From positions 1 to 40,994 of the forward strand of contig DXCN01000077.1 of assembly GCA_019115985.1 (NCBI GenBank): 40,994 nt of DNA, in the 5' to 3' direction. The stretch comes from Candidatus Rothia avicola. Its GTDB lineage: Bacteria > Actinomycetota > Actinomycetes > Actinomycetales > Micrococcaceae. Shown in pieces: positions 24,104 through 32,037 of the stretch (position 1 is the stretch's first letter; each line of letters starts with the position of its first letter). Both the position numbers and the translations under genes were made by a program. A model generated the notes under the pieces. It saw only the letters and a list, made by a program, of their open reading frames with translations. It had not been told where the DNA came from and did not search any database.

Positions 24104-25456
24104 TTAGTTGAAGAGGCCCTCGCCCACGAAGCCACCTTCGCGAGCGCCAGCGGGTAGGGCAAAGACCGCTGAGCCGATGGGCACGGTCCAGGTGTTGAGC
24201 ATATCGAGCTCGGCCAGGCGCTGCTGGATGGGGAGGAACTGCTTGACGGGGTCTGCCTGATAGGAGCAGAAAATCAAACCGGTAGCACTCACTCCCCCGC
24301 TGAACTGCTGGTGTTCTGAGAAGCCCGAGGCGTTCTGCACCGGCAGGTCGTAGTTATAGCCCCGACGCAGAATCTGCTCCACCCGGTTTTGGGCGGCGGC
24401 CCGGCGGATGTGGGCGTAGGGGGCAATGACGGTAAAGCCCAGGTCGTTCGTTGCGGAGAGGTCTGCGGGGTCGCGTTCTTCGGTGCCGGTCAGGGGGGCT
24501 CCGTTGGTGAGGTTGCGCCCCACGGCGTCCTCACGGGCAGGGCGGTCGGCCTGGTCCCAGGTATCGAGGTTCATGTGGATACGGCGGATGACCAGGGAGG
24601 TGCCGCCCTCTTCCCAGGGGGCAAGTTCCTCGTGGTTGCCCCAGACGTAGGATTCCATGGTTCCATCCCCGGTGGAAGGGTTGATGGTTCCATCAACTTG
24701 GCCGAAAAGGTTGCGCATGGTCATGCCGTCCGGTTCGCTGCCGTAGGCACGGCGGAAGCCCTCCTGCACCCAGCGCACCGAGGCGAAGCTGCGGGTGTTT
24801 TTGAGCAGGACGCGCTGGGCGTGGGCCAGGGTGAAACGGTCTGAGCAGCAGATTTGGAGGAGTAAATCGCCGTCGTTCCACTGGTCTTGGAGCTGGTCGA
24901 TCTGCTCGAAGGCGGGCAGGGGGCGCAGCCAAGAGGGTTTCTTCTCGGGGGCTACGATATCGAAGATACGCTCGCCAAAGCCGAAGGTGACGGTGAGGTT
25001 AGCCGGTACGGTCGCGAGTTCCGGCTCCTGGTCGGTGATGGGGGCCCGCCCTGCGGCGAGGCGGGCGGCGTCGTCGGTGAGCACGGTGAGCAGGCGGCGG
25101 ACGCCGTCGCGGTCGAGTTCCGTGTTGAGGGTCAGGGCTATAAAGACGCCGTAGCTGGGGGCGGGGGTGTCGATGCCCGCCTGGCGGGGGCCGTAGAAGG
25201 GGACGATAGCTTCTTGCAGGGGCGGGCTGGTAGGCTCTTGCTCCCCCTCGTCGTTCATAGCTGTTGCAGCATATTGGCCTGCCAGAGTGGCAGCTATGCC
25301 GGTGCCCAGGCCCAGGGCGCCAGCAAGAGCCACACGCCGGTTGGTCCCACGGGGGCTTGCAGCTTGTTCTTGGTCGCCCGGCTTTTCTTCTGGCTGGGGG
25401 CCAGTTTCTGCACCGCTCAGGGCCCGGTTGAGGTCTTCATCGAATGAGCTAGTCAT
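24104..25456 (-). CDS. Tat-exported DyP-type heme peroxidase
   Basis: 450 residues. A twin-arginine signal (NRRVALAGALGLGTG) starts about residue 40 after an unusually long polar leader. The DyP hallmarks follow: the distal GXXDG motif as GQVDGTINP, the proximal heme histidine in YAHIRRAAA, and RRGYNYD. It oxidises substrates with hydrogen peroxide outside the membrane. In Streptomyces a related secreted DyP (DtpA) sits in the copper-trafficking operon with a PCuAC chaperone and Sco, as here. It starts with AAGGAATACC before the ATG, 110 bases after the PCuAC gene; a strong hairpin occupies that gap. Confidence 0.93.
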   Translation of the reverse strand: MTSSFDEDLNRALSGAETGPQPEEKPGDQEQAASPRGTNRRVALAGALGLGTGIAATLAGQYAATAMNDEGEQEPTSPPLQEAIVPFYGPRQAGIDTPAPSYGVFIALTLNTELDRDGVRRLLTVLTDDAARLAAGRAPITDQEPELATVPANLTVTFGFGERIFDIVAPEKKPSWLRPLPAFEQIDQLQDQWNDGDLLLQICCSDRFTLAHAQRVLLKNTRSFASVRWVQEGFRRAYGSEPDGMTMRNLFGQVDGTINPSTGDGTMESYVWGNHEELAPWEEGGTSLVIRRIHMNLDTWDQADRPAREDAVGRNLTNGAPLTGTEERDPADLSATNDLGFTVIAPYAHIRRAAAQNRVEQILRRGYNYDLPVQNASGFSEHQQFSGGVSATGLIFCSYQADPVKQFLPIQQRLAELDMLNTWTVPIGSAVFALPAGAREGGFVGEGLFN

Positions 25457-25470
25457 GGTATTCCTTGGGT

Positions 25471-25520
25471 GGCCTGCACCGTCGTCCGCCTCTTACAGGG
25501 GGCGGACGGCGGCGCAGGCC
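25471..25520 (-). other. Intercistronic hairpin in front of the DyP gene
   Basis: Two 20-base arms (25471-25490 and 25501-25520) pair at 18 Watson-Crick positions plus one G-U, around a 10-base loop. There is no U-tract after it, so it is not a standard terminator. It sits just before the DyP ribosome binding site. Confidence 0.7.
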
Positions 25521-25566
25521 GCTTGCTACCTACCGGTAGCTAGGGGTGGGTGAGGTAGCTGGTGCC

Positions 25567-26223
25567 TTAGTTGCACTGGGGCAGCACAGCGGCGGCTGAT
25601 TCGCTGGCGCTGGTGTGCTCTGAGTGCATGGAGTGGTCAGTGGATTCGCTCGCTGCTGCATCAGCTGCGGTGCTCGCGGCGTCACCGGGGGCGTATTCTT
25701 CCTGGGCACCGGCGTAGTCGCGCACGGTAGCTTCAAAGCTGACCTCGCCCGCTGAGGTCTGCAGGGTGATGATGTCACTGGTACCTGCGGCGAGAGCACA
25801 GTTCATACCCATAAGCATGATGTGGTCCCCGCCGGGGGCCAGTTCGAGGGTGGCACCGGGCTCGATGGTGAAGCCACCTTCTACAGCCTTCATGGTGCTG
25901 CTTCCGCTCGTCGGGTCGATGACGGTGGTGTGCAGCTCGACCATGCTGGCGGTTGCGTTGCTGGCACTCTCGATGGTGATGGGGGTGTCCCCGGTGTTGG
26001 TGAGGGTGGCAAAGGCTGCGGTCATATCGCCGCTGTTGGCCTTAATCCAGGCTTCGTCGACGGTCAGCGGGGCGCTGCCCTCGCTTGCAGAGGCGCTAGC
26101 GGTAGCGCTGGTGCTCGCACTTGCGGTGCTGGTTGCTGAGGTGTCGGCGCTGCTGCAGCCGGTCAGCACCAGCAGGGCGATAGCGGGCAGGGTGAGGGCA
26201 GGTAAAAATTTCTGTGATGACAT
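25567..26223 (-). CDS. PCuAC-family copper chaperone lipoprotein
   Basis: 218 residues. A lipoprotein signal ends in LTGC (Cys 23), then a Ser/Thr/Ala-rich linker to about residue 50. The PCuAC domain carries the copper ligands: VELHTT, MKAVEGGF and HIMLMGM, matching the H-M...H-x-M pattern that binds Cu(I). The C-terminal tail is unusual: after the domain come about 45 residues with a His/Met cluster (DHSMHSEH) that may be an extra copper site. It would hand copper to cytochrome oxidase outside the membrane. It is the third gene of the copper operon. Confidence 0.94.
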   Translation of the reverse strand: MSSQKFLPALTLPAIALLVLTGCSSADTSATSTASASTSATASASASEGSAPLTVDEAWIKANSGDMTAAFATLTNTGDTPITIESASNATASMVELHTTVIDPTSGSSTMKAVEGGFTIEPGATLELAPGGDHIMLMGMNCALAAGTSDIITLQTSAGEVSFEATVRDYAGAQEEYAPGDAASTAADAAASESTDHSMHSEHTSASESAAAVLPQCN

Positions 26224-26257
26224 GGTGCTTCTTCTTCGAATGCGAGAGGTGGATGGC

Positions 26258-26869
26258 TTACTTACGCTTGGTCTTGGCCAGCACGACGACGAGGGCTGAG
26301 CCCAGGGCTGCTACTGCCACAAGGGCCAGCACAACCTTGAGGGGGGTTGAAAGCCCCTCTGATGCCTGGCTTACAGGGTCGCTAGCTACCGGGGCGCTGG
26401 TGCCGGTGCTTTCTGCTGAGGGTTCAGCCGCTCCGGTGGTTGCAGCCTGGGCGGTAGCGTCCGCTACCTTGCCGCCCTGGCCCACGGTGTAGGTGAAGGT
26501 TCCCTGGATGGGGTGGCCGTCTGATGAGACAACCCGCCAGGTGACGGTGTAGGTGTCATCGGCAGCGGCGGTGGCCAGGTCCTGGGTGACGACCTTGCCA
26601 TCAATGTCGGGGGCTCCATCGGTGACGCTTTCACCGGCGGCGTTAGTGACGCGCACCTGGTTGGCCCCGTCCACGTCCATGATGTCACCGCTGTAGGTGA
26701 GTTCTAGGCTGGCGGGTGCTTCGGTGAGGGTTGCCCCGTCAGTGGGGTTGGTGGAGACCAGTTCGTCGTGGGCGGCAGCCGGGTTCATACCCAGCAGGCT
26801 ACCTGCGGCGAGGGCCGCTGTGGCCACCAGGGTACGGGTTATGGGTGAGGCTGTACGAGCCTTAAACAT
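26258..26869 (-). CDS. copC: CopC-domain copper-binding protein with C-terminal membrane anchor
   Basis: About 203 residues. A signal peptide ends at NPAAA, leaving the mature protein starting with His (HDELVSTNPTDGA), the N-terminal histidine of the CopC copper(II) site; the partner ligands are in SSDGHPIQGTF. The domain ends near residue 135, followed by an Ala/Ser/Thr linker, a membrane helix at about 175-197 and KTKRK. The ATG at 26869 follows AAGGA, so the longer upstream frame is not used. It lies 43 bases after the multi-pass membrane gene and 34 bases before the PCuAC gene. Confidence 0.94.
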   Translation of the reverse strand: MFKARTASPITRTLVATAALAAGSLLGMNPAAAHDELVSTNPTDGATLTEAPASLELTYSGDIMDVDGANQVRVTNAAGESVTDGAPDIDGKVVTQDLATAAADDTYTVTWRVVSSDGHPIQGTFTYTVGQGGKVADATAQAATTGAAEPSAESTGTSAPVASDPVSQASEGLSTPLKVVLALVAVAALGSALVVVLAKTKRK

Positions 26870-26912
26870 AGGAGTGTCCTTGCTTGTCGAAAAAGTAGGT
26901 GGTGTTTCGGAG

Positions 26913-27488
26913 TTAGGCAAGGACGGGCGGGCCGCGGGGGGCGCGGCAGGTTCTGGCGAGCAGGCTGACGAGGTAGGTCGCGGTAGCGGCGACCGGCAAG
27001 GTGGGGGCTCCTAGGAGCGGACGCACCCGCACAGGTTCTAGACGGGCCCGCACATAACCCAGCAGGGCGCGCAGGGCCAGAAGTAGATGCTCCCCGTAGG
27101 CAAGCAGGGCAAAGGTAATAGCTGCCGCTAGGGTATGCCCGGCCCACATAGCAGGCCCGGCATGGGCCAGTGGTTCAAGACCCACCGCCCCGGAGAGTAG
27201 CTCAAGGCCGTGGTAGTGATGCCCGGCGGCAGCCGGTGCTAGGGGCTGGCCGTGGCTGTAGAGGGCATGTAGAATGCCCTGACCGGCCAGGACGCCGAGG
27301 GCCAGGCTGGTGCGGGGCAGTTTGAGTCTCGTCATGCCGAGGGTTAGCAGGGCTGCTAGCGAGGTTGCAAGGGCCAGGACGAGCGGGTGGGGCATGTGCC
27401 CACCGGCTAGCAGGTGGGAGGTGGCGCCTAAGCCGGTGGCGCTGCTGGCAATAAGCCAGGAGCGGGCTACCTGGTGCCCTCGGCGCAT
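26913..27488 (-). CDS. Multi-pass membrane protein in copper operon
   Basis: 191 residues with five or six hydrophobic helices and a notable His content, including GHHYHGLELLSG near 90, HAGPAMWAGHTL and YGEHLLLALRALLGY. The N-terminus resembles a membrane helix rather than a cleaved signal. As the first gene of the copper operon and rich in membrane His, it may move copper or sense it; I do not recognise a named family with confidence. A start at ATG 27488 has GGGGAGGAACC upstream. Confidence 0.82.
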   Translation of the reverse strand: MRRGHQVARSWLIASSATGLGATSHLLAGGHMPHPLVLALATSLAALLTLGMTRLKLPRTSLALGVLAGQGILHALYSHGQPLAPAAAGHHYHGLELLSGAVGLEPLAHAGPAMWAGHTLAAAITFALLAYGEHLLLALRALLGYVRARLEPVRVRPLLGAPTLPVAATATYLVSLLARTCRAPRGPPVLA

Positions 27489-27573
27489 GGTTCCTCCCCT
27501 GCAGGTGTGCGGCTTGTGTCTTGCCTGCCTATTATCTCACAGCCGGGCTGGTTTTGGTCCTGCGGGGTATAGC

Positions 27574-27607
27574 AAAAGGGCCACCCCGTAAGCGGGGTGA
27601 CCCTTTT
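27574..27607 (-). terminator. Terminator after the HU gene
   Basis: Stem CACCCCG/CGGGGTG capped by TAAG and extended by AAAAGGG/CCCTTTT, a bidirectional intrinsic terminator about 18 bases beyond the HU stop codon. Confidence 0.9.
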
Positions 27608-27624
27608 AAAGTCTGTTCAAGAAT

Positions 27625-27912
27625 TTACTTCTTGGTGGAGACTGCTGCCTTCAGCTTTGAACCTGCGGTCAGCTTAACACCGTGACCTGCGGGAATCTGA
27701 ATGGTTTCGCCGGTCTGCGGGTTGCGACCGGTACGAGCTGCACGGTCGGTGCGCTCAATTGCCATCCAGCCGGGGATGGTGATCTTCTCGCCCTTAGCAA
27801 CAGATGCTTCGAAGACCTGGAACAGTGCGTCGAGCACACCGTTCACTGCTGCCTGGCTGGTGCCAGCCTTCTCTGCAACCTCTGCAACGAGTTCGCTACG
27901 GTTCTTAGCCAT
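27625..27912 (-). CDS. hup: HU-family nucleoid DNA-binding protein
   Basis: 95 residues, the normal short HU without the long Lys/Ala-rich tail seen in mycobacterial HU. MAKNRSELVAEVAEKAG, KITIPGWMAIERTDRAAR and the beta-arm RTGRNPQTGETIQIPAG that clasps the DNA minor groove are visible. It shapes the nucleoid. The ATG at 27912 follows AGGAGG by eight bases. A hairpin lies in the 80-base gap from rpsN, and a terminator follows. Confidence 0.97.
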   Translation of the reverse strand: MAKNRSELVAEVAEKAGTSQAAVNGVLDALFQVFEASVAKGEKITIPGWMAIERTDRAARTGRNPQTGETIQIPAGHGVKLTAGSKLKAAVSTKK

Positions 27913-27952
27913 TGAATGCTCCTCCTGAGACTTTCAAAAAGTTTAGTGGCTG

Positions 27953-27978
27953 GGTTAGCCCTGCTCACAAGGCTAACC
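27953..27978 (-). terminator. Hairpin between rpsN and HU gene
   Basis: Perfect 8-bp stem GGTTAGCC/GGCTAACC with a 10-base loop, just after the rpsN stop. It overlaps a possible HU promoter (TTGTGA and CACTAA). The T-run is short and offset. Confidence 0.55.
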
Positions 27979-27992
27979 GTATCAGTTACAGA

Positions 27993-28298
27993 TTACCAGC
28001 TTGACTTGGTAACACCGGGCAGCTCGCCACGGTGTGCCATCTCGCGGAAACGTACGCGGGAGATACCAAACTTCTGGAAGGTACCGCGGGGGCGGCCATC
28101 GATCTGGTCGCGGTTGCGAACGCGAACGGGTGAAGCGTTGCGGGGCAACTTCTGGAGGCCCAGGCGGGCTGCTTCGCGCTCTTCGGGGGTTGCGTTTTCA
28201 TCAACCAGGGTCTTCTTCAGTTCCAGGCGCTTTTCAGCGTAGCGTGCAACGATGACCTTGCGCTGCTCGTTGCGAGCAATCTTGGACTTCTTCGCCAT
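27993..28298 (-). CDS. rpsN: 30S ribosomal protein S14, zinc-free long form
   Basis: 101 residues, the long S14 form. It starts [14 protein letters not shown] and ends [19 protein letters not shown]. It has no CxxC pairs, unlike the short zinc-ribbon S14. It assembles into the 30S head. The ATG at 28298 is three bases after rpmG stops, with GAGAGGAG as its ribosome binding site, so the three ribosomal genes are one transcript. Confidence 0.97.
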   Translation of the reverse strand: MAKKSKIARNEQRKVIVARYAEKRLELKKTLVDENATPEEREAARLGLQKLPRNASPVRVRNRDQIDGRPRGTFQKFGISRVRFREMAHRGELPGVTKSSW

Positions 28299-28301
28299 TG
28301 T

Positions 28302-28472
28302 TTAGCGCTCCTCTCGGAAGTCAACGTGCTTGCGGACAACGGGATCGTACTTCTTGAGAACCATACGATCGGGGTTGTTACGGCGGTTCTTACGGGTGAC
28401 GTAAGTGTAGCCGGTGCCCGCAGTGGACTTAAGTTTGATGATAGGACGTACGTCCTTAGCCTTTGATGCCAT
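28302..28472 (-). CDS. rpmG: 50S ribosomal protein L33, zinc-free form
   Basis: 56 residues. The sequence begins [19 protein letters not shown], continues with [14 protein letters not shown] and ends [16 protein letters not shown]. It has no cysteines, so it is the zinc-independent form. The gene starts two bases after rpmB ends and stops three bases before rpsN begins. Confidence 0.96.
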   Translation of the reverse strand: MASKAKDVRPIIKLKSTAGTGYTYVTRKNRRNNPDRMVLKKYDPVVRKHVDFREER

Positions 28473-28474
28473 GT

Positions 28475-28711
28475 TTAGATCTTCTCTCCGCGTGCAAGGA
28501 TGTCAGCAACTACTGCGTCGATACCACGTGCGTCGATAACCTTGATGCCCTTTGCAGAGACGTTCAGGGTTACGTTGCGACGAAGTGAGGGTACATAGTA
28601 CTTCTTCTTCTGCACGTTCGGATCGAAACGACGCTTGTTGCGGCGATGCGAGTGCGAAATGCTGTGTCCAAAGCCGGGAACAGCTCCGGTCACCTGGCAG
28701 ACAGCTGCCAT
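28475..28711 (-). CDS. rpmB: 50S ribosomal protein L28, zinc-free form
   Basis: 78 residues: [37 protein letters not shown] and the C-terminal [16 protein letters not shown]. It has a single cysteine instead of the two CxxC pairs of the zinc form. The start at ATG 28711 follows GGAGGAG by six bases, so the longer upstream frame is discarded. It leads the rpmB-rpmG-rpsN operon. No Zur-box-like sequence was seen upstream, so this set may be constitutive. Confidence 0.96.
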   Translation of the reverse strand: MAAVCQVTGAVPGFGHSISHSHRRNKRRFDPNVQKKKYYVPSLRRNVTLNVSAKGIKVIDARGIDAVVADILARGEKI

Positions 28712-28991
28712 AGTTTTCTCCTCCAAATGTTGACGAAATGACGGTACGCAGTTGGCGTTCGCCAGTTTTCTGACGATCAGCAATGGGCGTCCCGTCACCT
28801 ATAGGTAGAGCACCGGGTTATTCTCCAAGGCTAGAGTGTTTGAGACTCCGCATCGGGTGAGAGGCCGATGGGAATCCCCGCCGCGGGAAAAACGGTGAAG
28901 CTTAGGTGTACGAGAGGTGTTGCCACCACTACGAACAGCCTTAAAGTCTAGGTAATTACGGGATACCACGCAAGCTATGAGGCCAATAAAA

Positions 28992-29040
28992 AGCTTGCGT
29001 CAGCCGGTGCTGGTGCTACCTGCTCCGGTGTGCGCAAGCT
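28992..29040 (-). terminator. Terminator candidate downstream of SGNH hydrolase
   Basis: On the reverse strand, AGCTTGCG pairs with CGCAAGCT (8 bp) over a 33-base loop, followed by TTTTTATT. It lies about 215 bases past the stop codon of the hydrolase. Confidence 0.55.
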
Positions 29041-29134
29041 GCTTTTCATAGACTCATTGGTGCGTTTGAACCTCTACCAATTCTACCGGGCTTTTAACTT
29101 TTCGCAAGTCATCTCAGGCTTTAATCCGCGGTTT

Positions 29135-29181
29135 TCCGCCCCTGCCAAGCAAACCCGGGTACCGGCGTCCGCCCCTGCCAA
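29135..29181 (+). repeat. 14-bp direct repeats, 33-bp period
   Basis: TCCGCCCCTGCCAA occurs at 29135-29148 and again at 29168-29181, each followed within a few bases by CCGGGTA. Confidence 0.8.
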
Positions 29182-29189
29182 CCGGGTAA

Positions 29190-29205
29190 ATTACACGCGT
29201 GTAAT
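29190..29205. promoter_or_regulatory. Perfect 16-bp palindrome, operator-like
   Basis: ATTACACGCGTGTAAT is a perfect palindrome with no loop, the type of site bound by TetR- or GntR-like dimers. No regulator gene is in the window. Confidence 0.5.
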
Positions 29206-29255
29206 CTTAAGTGTGATGTTAACAGCTTAAGTCTTTTAATCCCGGCGCCCACCTG

Positions 29256-30071
29256 TTAAAGGGCTGAGTTAGCTTCTTCCGGTAGCACATCAAAGTGGGT
29301 CCAGGTGGGGTACTTGGGGCTGATATTGTCTCCGGAGCTGGTGCCGCGCAGGCGGCGGCCAATCCAGGGAACCACGAATTCCCGGGCCCATTTAGCGTTG
29401 TCTAGGGCCTCTTGCACCCGGGTTTTGTGCAGGGGCTCGGGGATGACGGGGTCGCCGATACGAATGTTCTCAGCGCTCAGGGTTTCCAGCACCCGGCGGG
29501 CGGTCAGGGTATGGCCAGCGGCGTTCATGTGCAGGCGGTCGGGAGCCCAATAGCGCAGGTCCAAAAGCTCGTGCATGCGCCAGTAGTCCACGACGGTGAC
29601 GCCGCGGTCGTCCGCCACCTCGCGCAGTAGCTCGTTGAAGAGGGCAACCCGGGCGCGGTTACCGCTGAAGAAACCCTTGGGGCCGGGGTCAAAACCGGTC
29701 ATGGTAAAGACTTCAATGCCCTCATCGCGCAGGGTTTTAAAGGCCTCGTCATAGCGCACCATCAGGGCATCAACATCGAAGCCCGGGCGTAGGGAGTCGT
29801 TGCCGCCGCCCACGAGAGAAACCAGGTTAGGTTTAAGTTCCAGGGCAGGTTCTAGCTGCTCTTCGATAATAGGCACGAGCAGGCGCCCCCGGATTGCCAG
29901 GTTGGCGTACTGGGCTTTGGGGTCTGCCAGCATGAACTGCTCGGCCACCCGGTCAGTCCAGCCACGCACCCCGTTGGGGCGGTTGGGGGCTTCGTCCCCC
30001 ACTCCCTCGCTGAAGGAATCTCCCAGGGCGACGTAACGGATAGATTCGTCTTTTCCGAGAATCGACATCAT
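29256..30071 (-). CDS. SGNH/GDSL-family hydrolase
   Basis: 271 residues. SGNH blocks are in order: GDSFSEGVGD near 17 (nucleophile Ser), the oxyanion Gly in NLAIRGRL, GGGNDSL near 89, and the catalytic Asp and His in APDRLHMNAAGH near 180. This is an esterase or lipase-like enzyme. No signal peptide is present, so it acts inside the cell; substrate unknown. Its start could be either of two adjacent ATG codons. It lies 42 bases after the siderophore-interacting protein gene and may share its transcript. Confidence 0.92.
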   Translation of the reverse strand: MMSILGKDESIRYVALGDSFSEGVGDEAPNRPNGVRGWTDRVAEQFMLADPKAQYANLAIRGRLLVPIIEEQLEPALELKPNLVSLVGGGNDSLRPGFDVDALMVRYDEAFKTLRDEGIEVFTMTGFDPGPKGFFSGNRARVALFNELLREVADDRGVTVVDYWRMHELLDLRYWAPDRLHMNAAGHTLTARRVLETLSAENIRIGDPVIPEPLHKTRVQEALDNAKWAREFVVPWIGRRLRGTSSGDNISPKYPTWTHFDVLPEEANSAL

Positions 30072-30112
30072 GCGGACTAGGCCTTTCTCTAGCAGGTAGG
30101 TACCAGGCCACT

Positions 30113-31234
30113 CTACCCCTCAGCCTGCCCCGCCTTCCAGTACCCCATAAAAGAGATGCTTTCTTTGGGTAGCCCGGCTTCGTTCACGCAGATACGGCGC
30201 AGGGTTTTCACCACCGTTGATTCACCGGCGATTAGCACGTAGGTACCGGTGGGGTTTTCGGCAAGGTGCCAGAGGGGGCCGTCTGCCTCCCGGTCATCGG
30301 AGGGCGCAACGGCTGGAGCAGGTTCGAGGGAGCAGGCCGTGCGCAGGGCGCGGGTTAGCTGGTGCCCGCGTATCTGGCCGGAGATTCGGGCCAGCACGTG
30401 CAGGCGGACGCCCGGCACCCGCCGGGCAGCCTGACGCACCTCGGGGAGGCGGTCAAGGGCGTCCTGAGCACCGGGCACCTCAAGAAACACCGCACCGGTG
30501 GCGCTGGCGGGCAGAGAGCGCAGGATGGAAAGCAGGGCGGGAGCTGCGGTTTCGTCGCCGAGCAGGAGCAGGGAAGACGCCGCCCCGGGGTTATAGGAGG
30601 ACCAGAGGGTAGAGCCGCGCAGGGGTGCCAGGATAGAAACCTGCTGCCCCACCTGCGCCTGTTCAGCCCAGGTGGAGCCGGGCCCGCTGTGCCCGTCTAC
30701 GTCGGTGTGAAGCACGAAGTCAACGTCAATTTCAGGTTGCAGGCCGGCAGGTAGCTCACGGGCCAGGGGTTCTAGGTCGGCTTCAGAGGCCGGGAGCATG
30801 CCCAGCAGGGGTGTCCCGTCTAGCTCGACCGAGGGCACCAGCCGGGAATTGCTCACGGTGTAGGTGCGCATGTGCCCGCGTTCTGACTCGGGGCTAGCTA
30901 GCCAGCGTGAGCGCCAGGAGGTATCGAGCTCAATCATGGTGGGTCCGCTCGCCCCGGAAGGCGGGATGAGGAGCTTGATGTAGGCATCGTAGACCTGCCC
31001 CGTTCCGTCAGAGATAGGGGCGGCAGCGTGCAGCAGGGAGCGGCCGGTCAGCGATACCCGCACAAAGGAGTCGGTCAGCCGCTCAACCCGCGAGACGGTC
31101 ACGGGGAAAACCCCATACTGGTTGATAGAGCGTTTGACCTCGCGCCGGGAGGACGGGCGGGGCACGGACGAGCGGGGCACGGACGAGCGGGGCTTAGGCA
31201 AGGTTCTGACCCGCTGGGTTTTCTGCCGGGTCAC
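30113..31234 (-). CDS. Siderophore-interacting protein, FAD ferric-siderophore reductase
   Basis: 373 residues. After a basic N-terminus with a tandem SSVPR repeat, the FAD-binding domain shows MRTYTVSN (near 120) and the NAD(P)-binding domain ends in FMGYWKAGQAEG, both typical of SIP/ViuB reductases that free iron from imported siderophores. The acidic loop DREADG near 320 separates the final strands. Translation starts at GTG 31234, overlapping the end of the ATPase gene by 41 bases, so the gene is coupled to uptake. The N-terminal repeat region (30 bases) could vary in length. Confidence 0.93.
   Translation of the reverse strand: MTRQKTQRVRTLPKPRSSVPRSSVPRPSSRREVKRSINQYGVFPVTVSRVERLTDSFVRVSLTGRSLLHAAAPISDGTGQVYDAYIKLLIPPSGASGPTMIELDTSWRSRWLASPESERGHMRTYTVSNSRLVPSVELDGTPLLGMLPASEADLEPLARELPAGLQPEIDVDFVLHTDVDGHSGPGSTWAEQAQVGQQVSILAPLRGSTLWSSYNPGAASSLLLLGDETAAPALLSILRSLPASATGAVFLEVPGAQDALDRLPEVRQAARRVPGVRLHVLARISGQIRGHQLTRALRTACSLEPAPAVAPSDDREADGPLWHLAENPTGTYVLIAGESTVVKTLRRICVNEAGLPKESISFMGYWKAGQAEG
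31159..31193 (-). repeat. 15-bp tandem repeat in the SIP N-terminus
   Basis: The unit GGGGCACGGACGAGC occurs twice in a row (31159-31173 and 31174-31188), plus a partial third copy. In frame it gives repeated Pro-Arg-Ser-Ser-Val residues. Confidence 0.9.
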
Positions 31235-32033
31235 CTACAGGGCGGGCGTGGGGCACCACGACGGTGGAGCCGTCCCCCAGGGGGTCGGCAACCGATGCCC
31301 GCAAGCCAAAGATTCGGTGCAGGTTCTCCCCCGTCATGACCTCTGCGGCGGTGCCTGCTGCGGTGATCTCCCCGCCCTTCATGGCAACCAGGTGGTGGGC
31401 GACGCGGGCTGCCAGGTTAAGTTCGTGTAGCACCATGACCATGGTGGTTCCGCGGCGGTCATTGATGTCGGCCAAAAGGTCAAGGAGTTCTACCTGGTGG
31501 GCGAGGTCCAGGTAGGTGGTGGGTTCATCCAGGAGCAGGATGTCGGTATCCTGGGCCAGGGCCATGGCGATCCAGACGCGTTGGCGCTGGCCGCCGGAGA
31601 GTTCGGTGACCTGCCGTTCAGCCAGCTCCAGGGTGTTGGTGGCTTCTAGGGCCCAGGCAACTGCGGCATCGTCCTCCCTGGTGTTGCCGCGAAAGAGCCC
31701 CTGGTAGGGGTAGCGTCCGCGGGAGACCAGGTCAGCCACGGTTATGCCTTCGGGGGCGATGGGGCTCTGCGGCAGCAGGCCGACCATGCGGGCAAATTCC
31801 TTGCCACCGTAGGAGGCGACCGGTTGACCGTCCAGGGTAATCTCGCCGCTGCTGGGTTTGAGCAGGCGGGAGATACCGCGCAGCAGGGTGGATTTACCAC
31901 AGCCGTTGGGGCCAATGATGGCGGTAATTTTCCCGGCGGGGATGCTCAGCGAGAGATCGGGCACGATAGTGCGGTCGCCATAGCCCAGGCACACATGGGT
32001 GACGGTGAGATCGCGAGGCGTTACGGTTTTCAC
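31194..32033 (-). CDS. Ferric-siderophore ABC transporter ATPase (FepC-like)
   Basis: 279 residues. Walker A GPNGCGKSTL near 42, signature LSGGQRQRVW, Walker B ILLLDEPTTYLD and the switch histidine in VMVLHELNLAAR are all intact. The family drives FecCD-type permeases for iron-siderophore or heme import. It starts four bases after the second permease gene and overlaps the SIP gene. A C-terminal extension ends in PAENPAGQNLA. Confidence 0.95.
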   Translation of the reverse strand: MKTVTPRDLTVTHVCLGYGDRTIVPDLSLSIPAGKITAIIGPNGCGKSTLLRGISRLLKPSSGEITLDGQPVASYGGKEFARMVGLLPQSPIAPEGITVADLVSRGRYPYQGLFRGNTREDDAAVAWALEATNTLELAERQVTELSGGQRQRVWIAMALAQDTDILLLDEPTTYLDLAHQVELLDLLADINDRRGTTMVMVLHELNLAARVAHHLVAMKGGEITAAGTAAEVMTGENLHRIFGLRASVADPLGDGSTVVVPHARPVGDPAENPAGQNLA

Positions 32034-32037
32034 GAGC

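Larger units (their letters stand above)
28712..29255. other. 544-base gap with repeats, palindrome and hairpins
   Basis: No convincing gene. From left: a likely rpmB promoter on the reverse strand (TTGGAG with TATAGG near 28800); three copies of an AGCTTGCG inverted repeat (28968-28976, 28992-28999, 29033-29040) that can pair in two ways, the outer pair forming a terminator with TTTTTA on the reverse strand; a 14-base direct repeat (29135-29148 and 29168-29181); and a perfect 16-base palindrome at 29190-29205. It carries the terminator of the SGNH hydrolase gene and probably a regulatory site. Confidence 0.6.

Noticed and set aside
27540-27575. CsoR-type operator upstream of the copper operon
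   Set aside because: Only one half-like GGGGTAT was found; no paired site is present.
29030-29230. 66-residue forward frame in the gap near rpmB
   Set aside because: It starts at GTG with no ribosome binding site, uses atypical codons and lies over hairpins and the palindrome.
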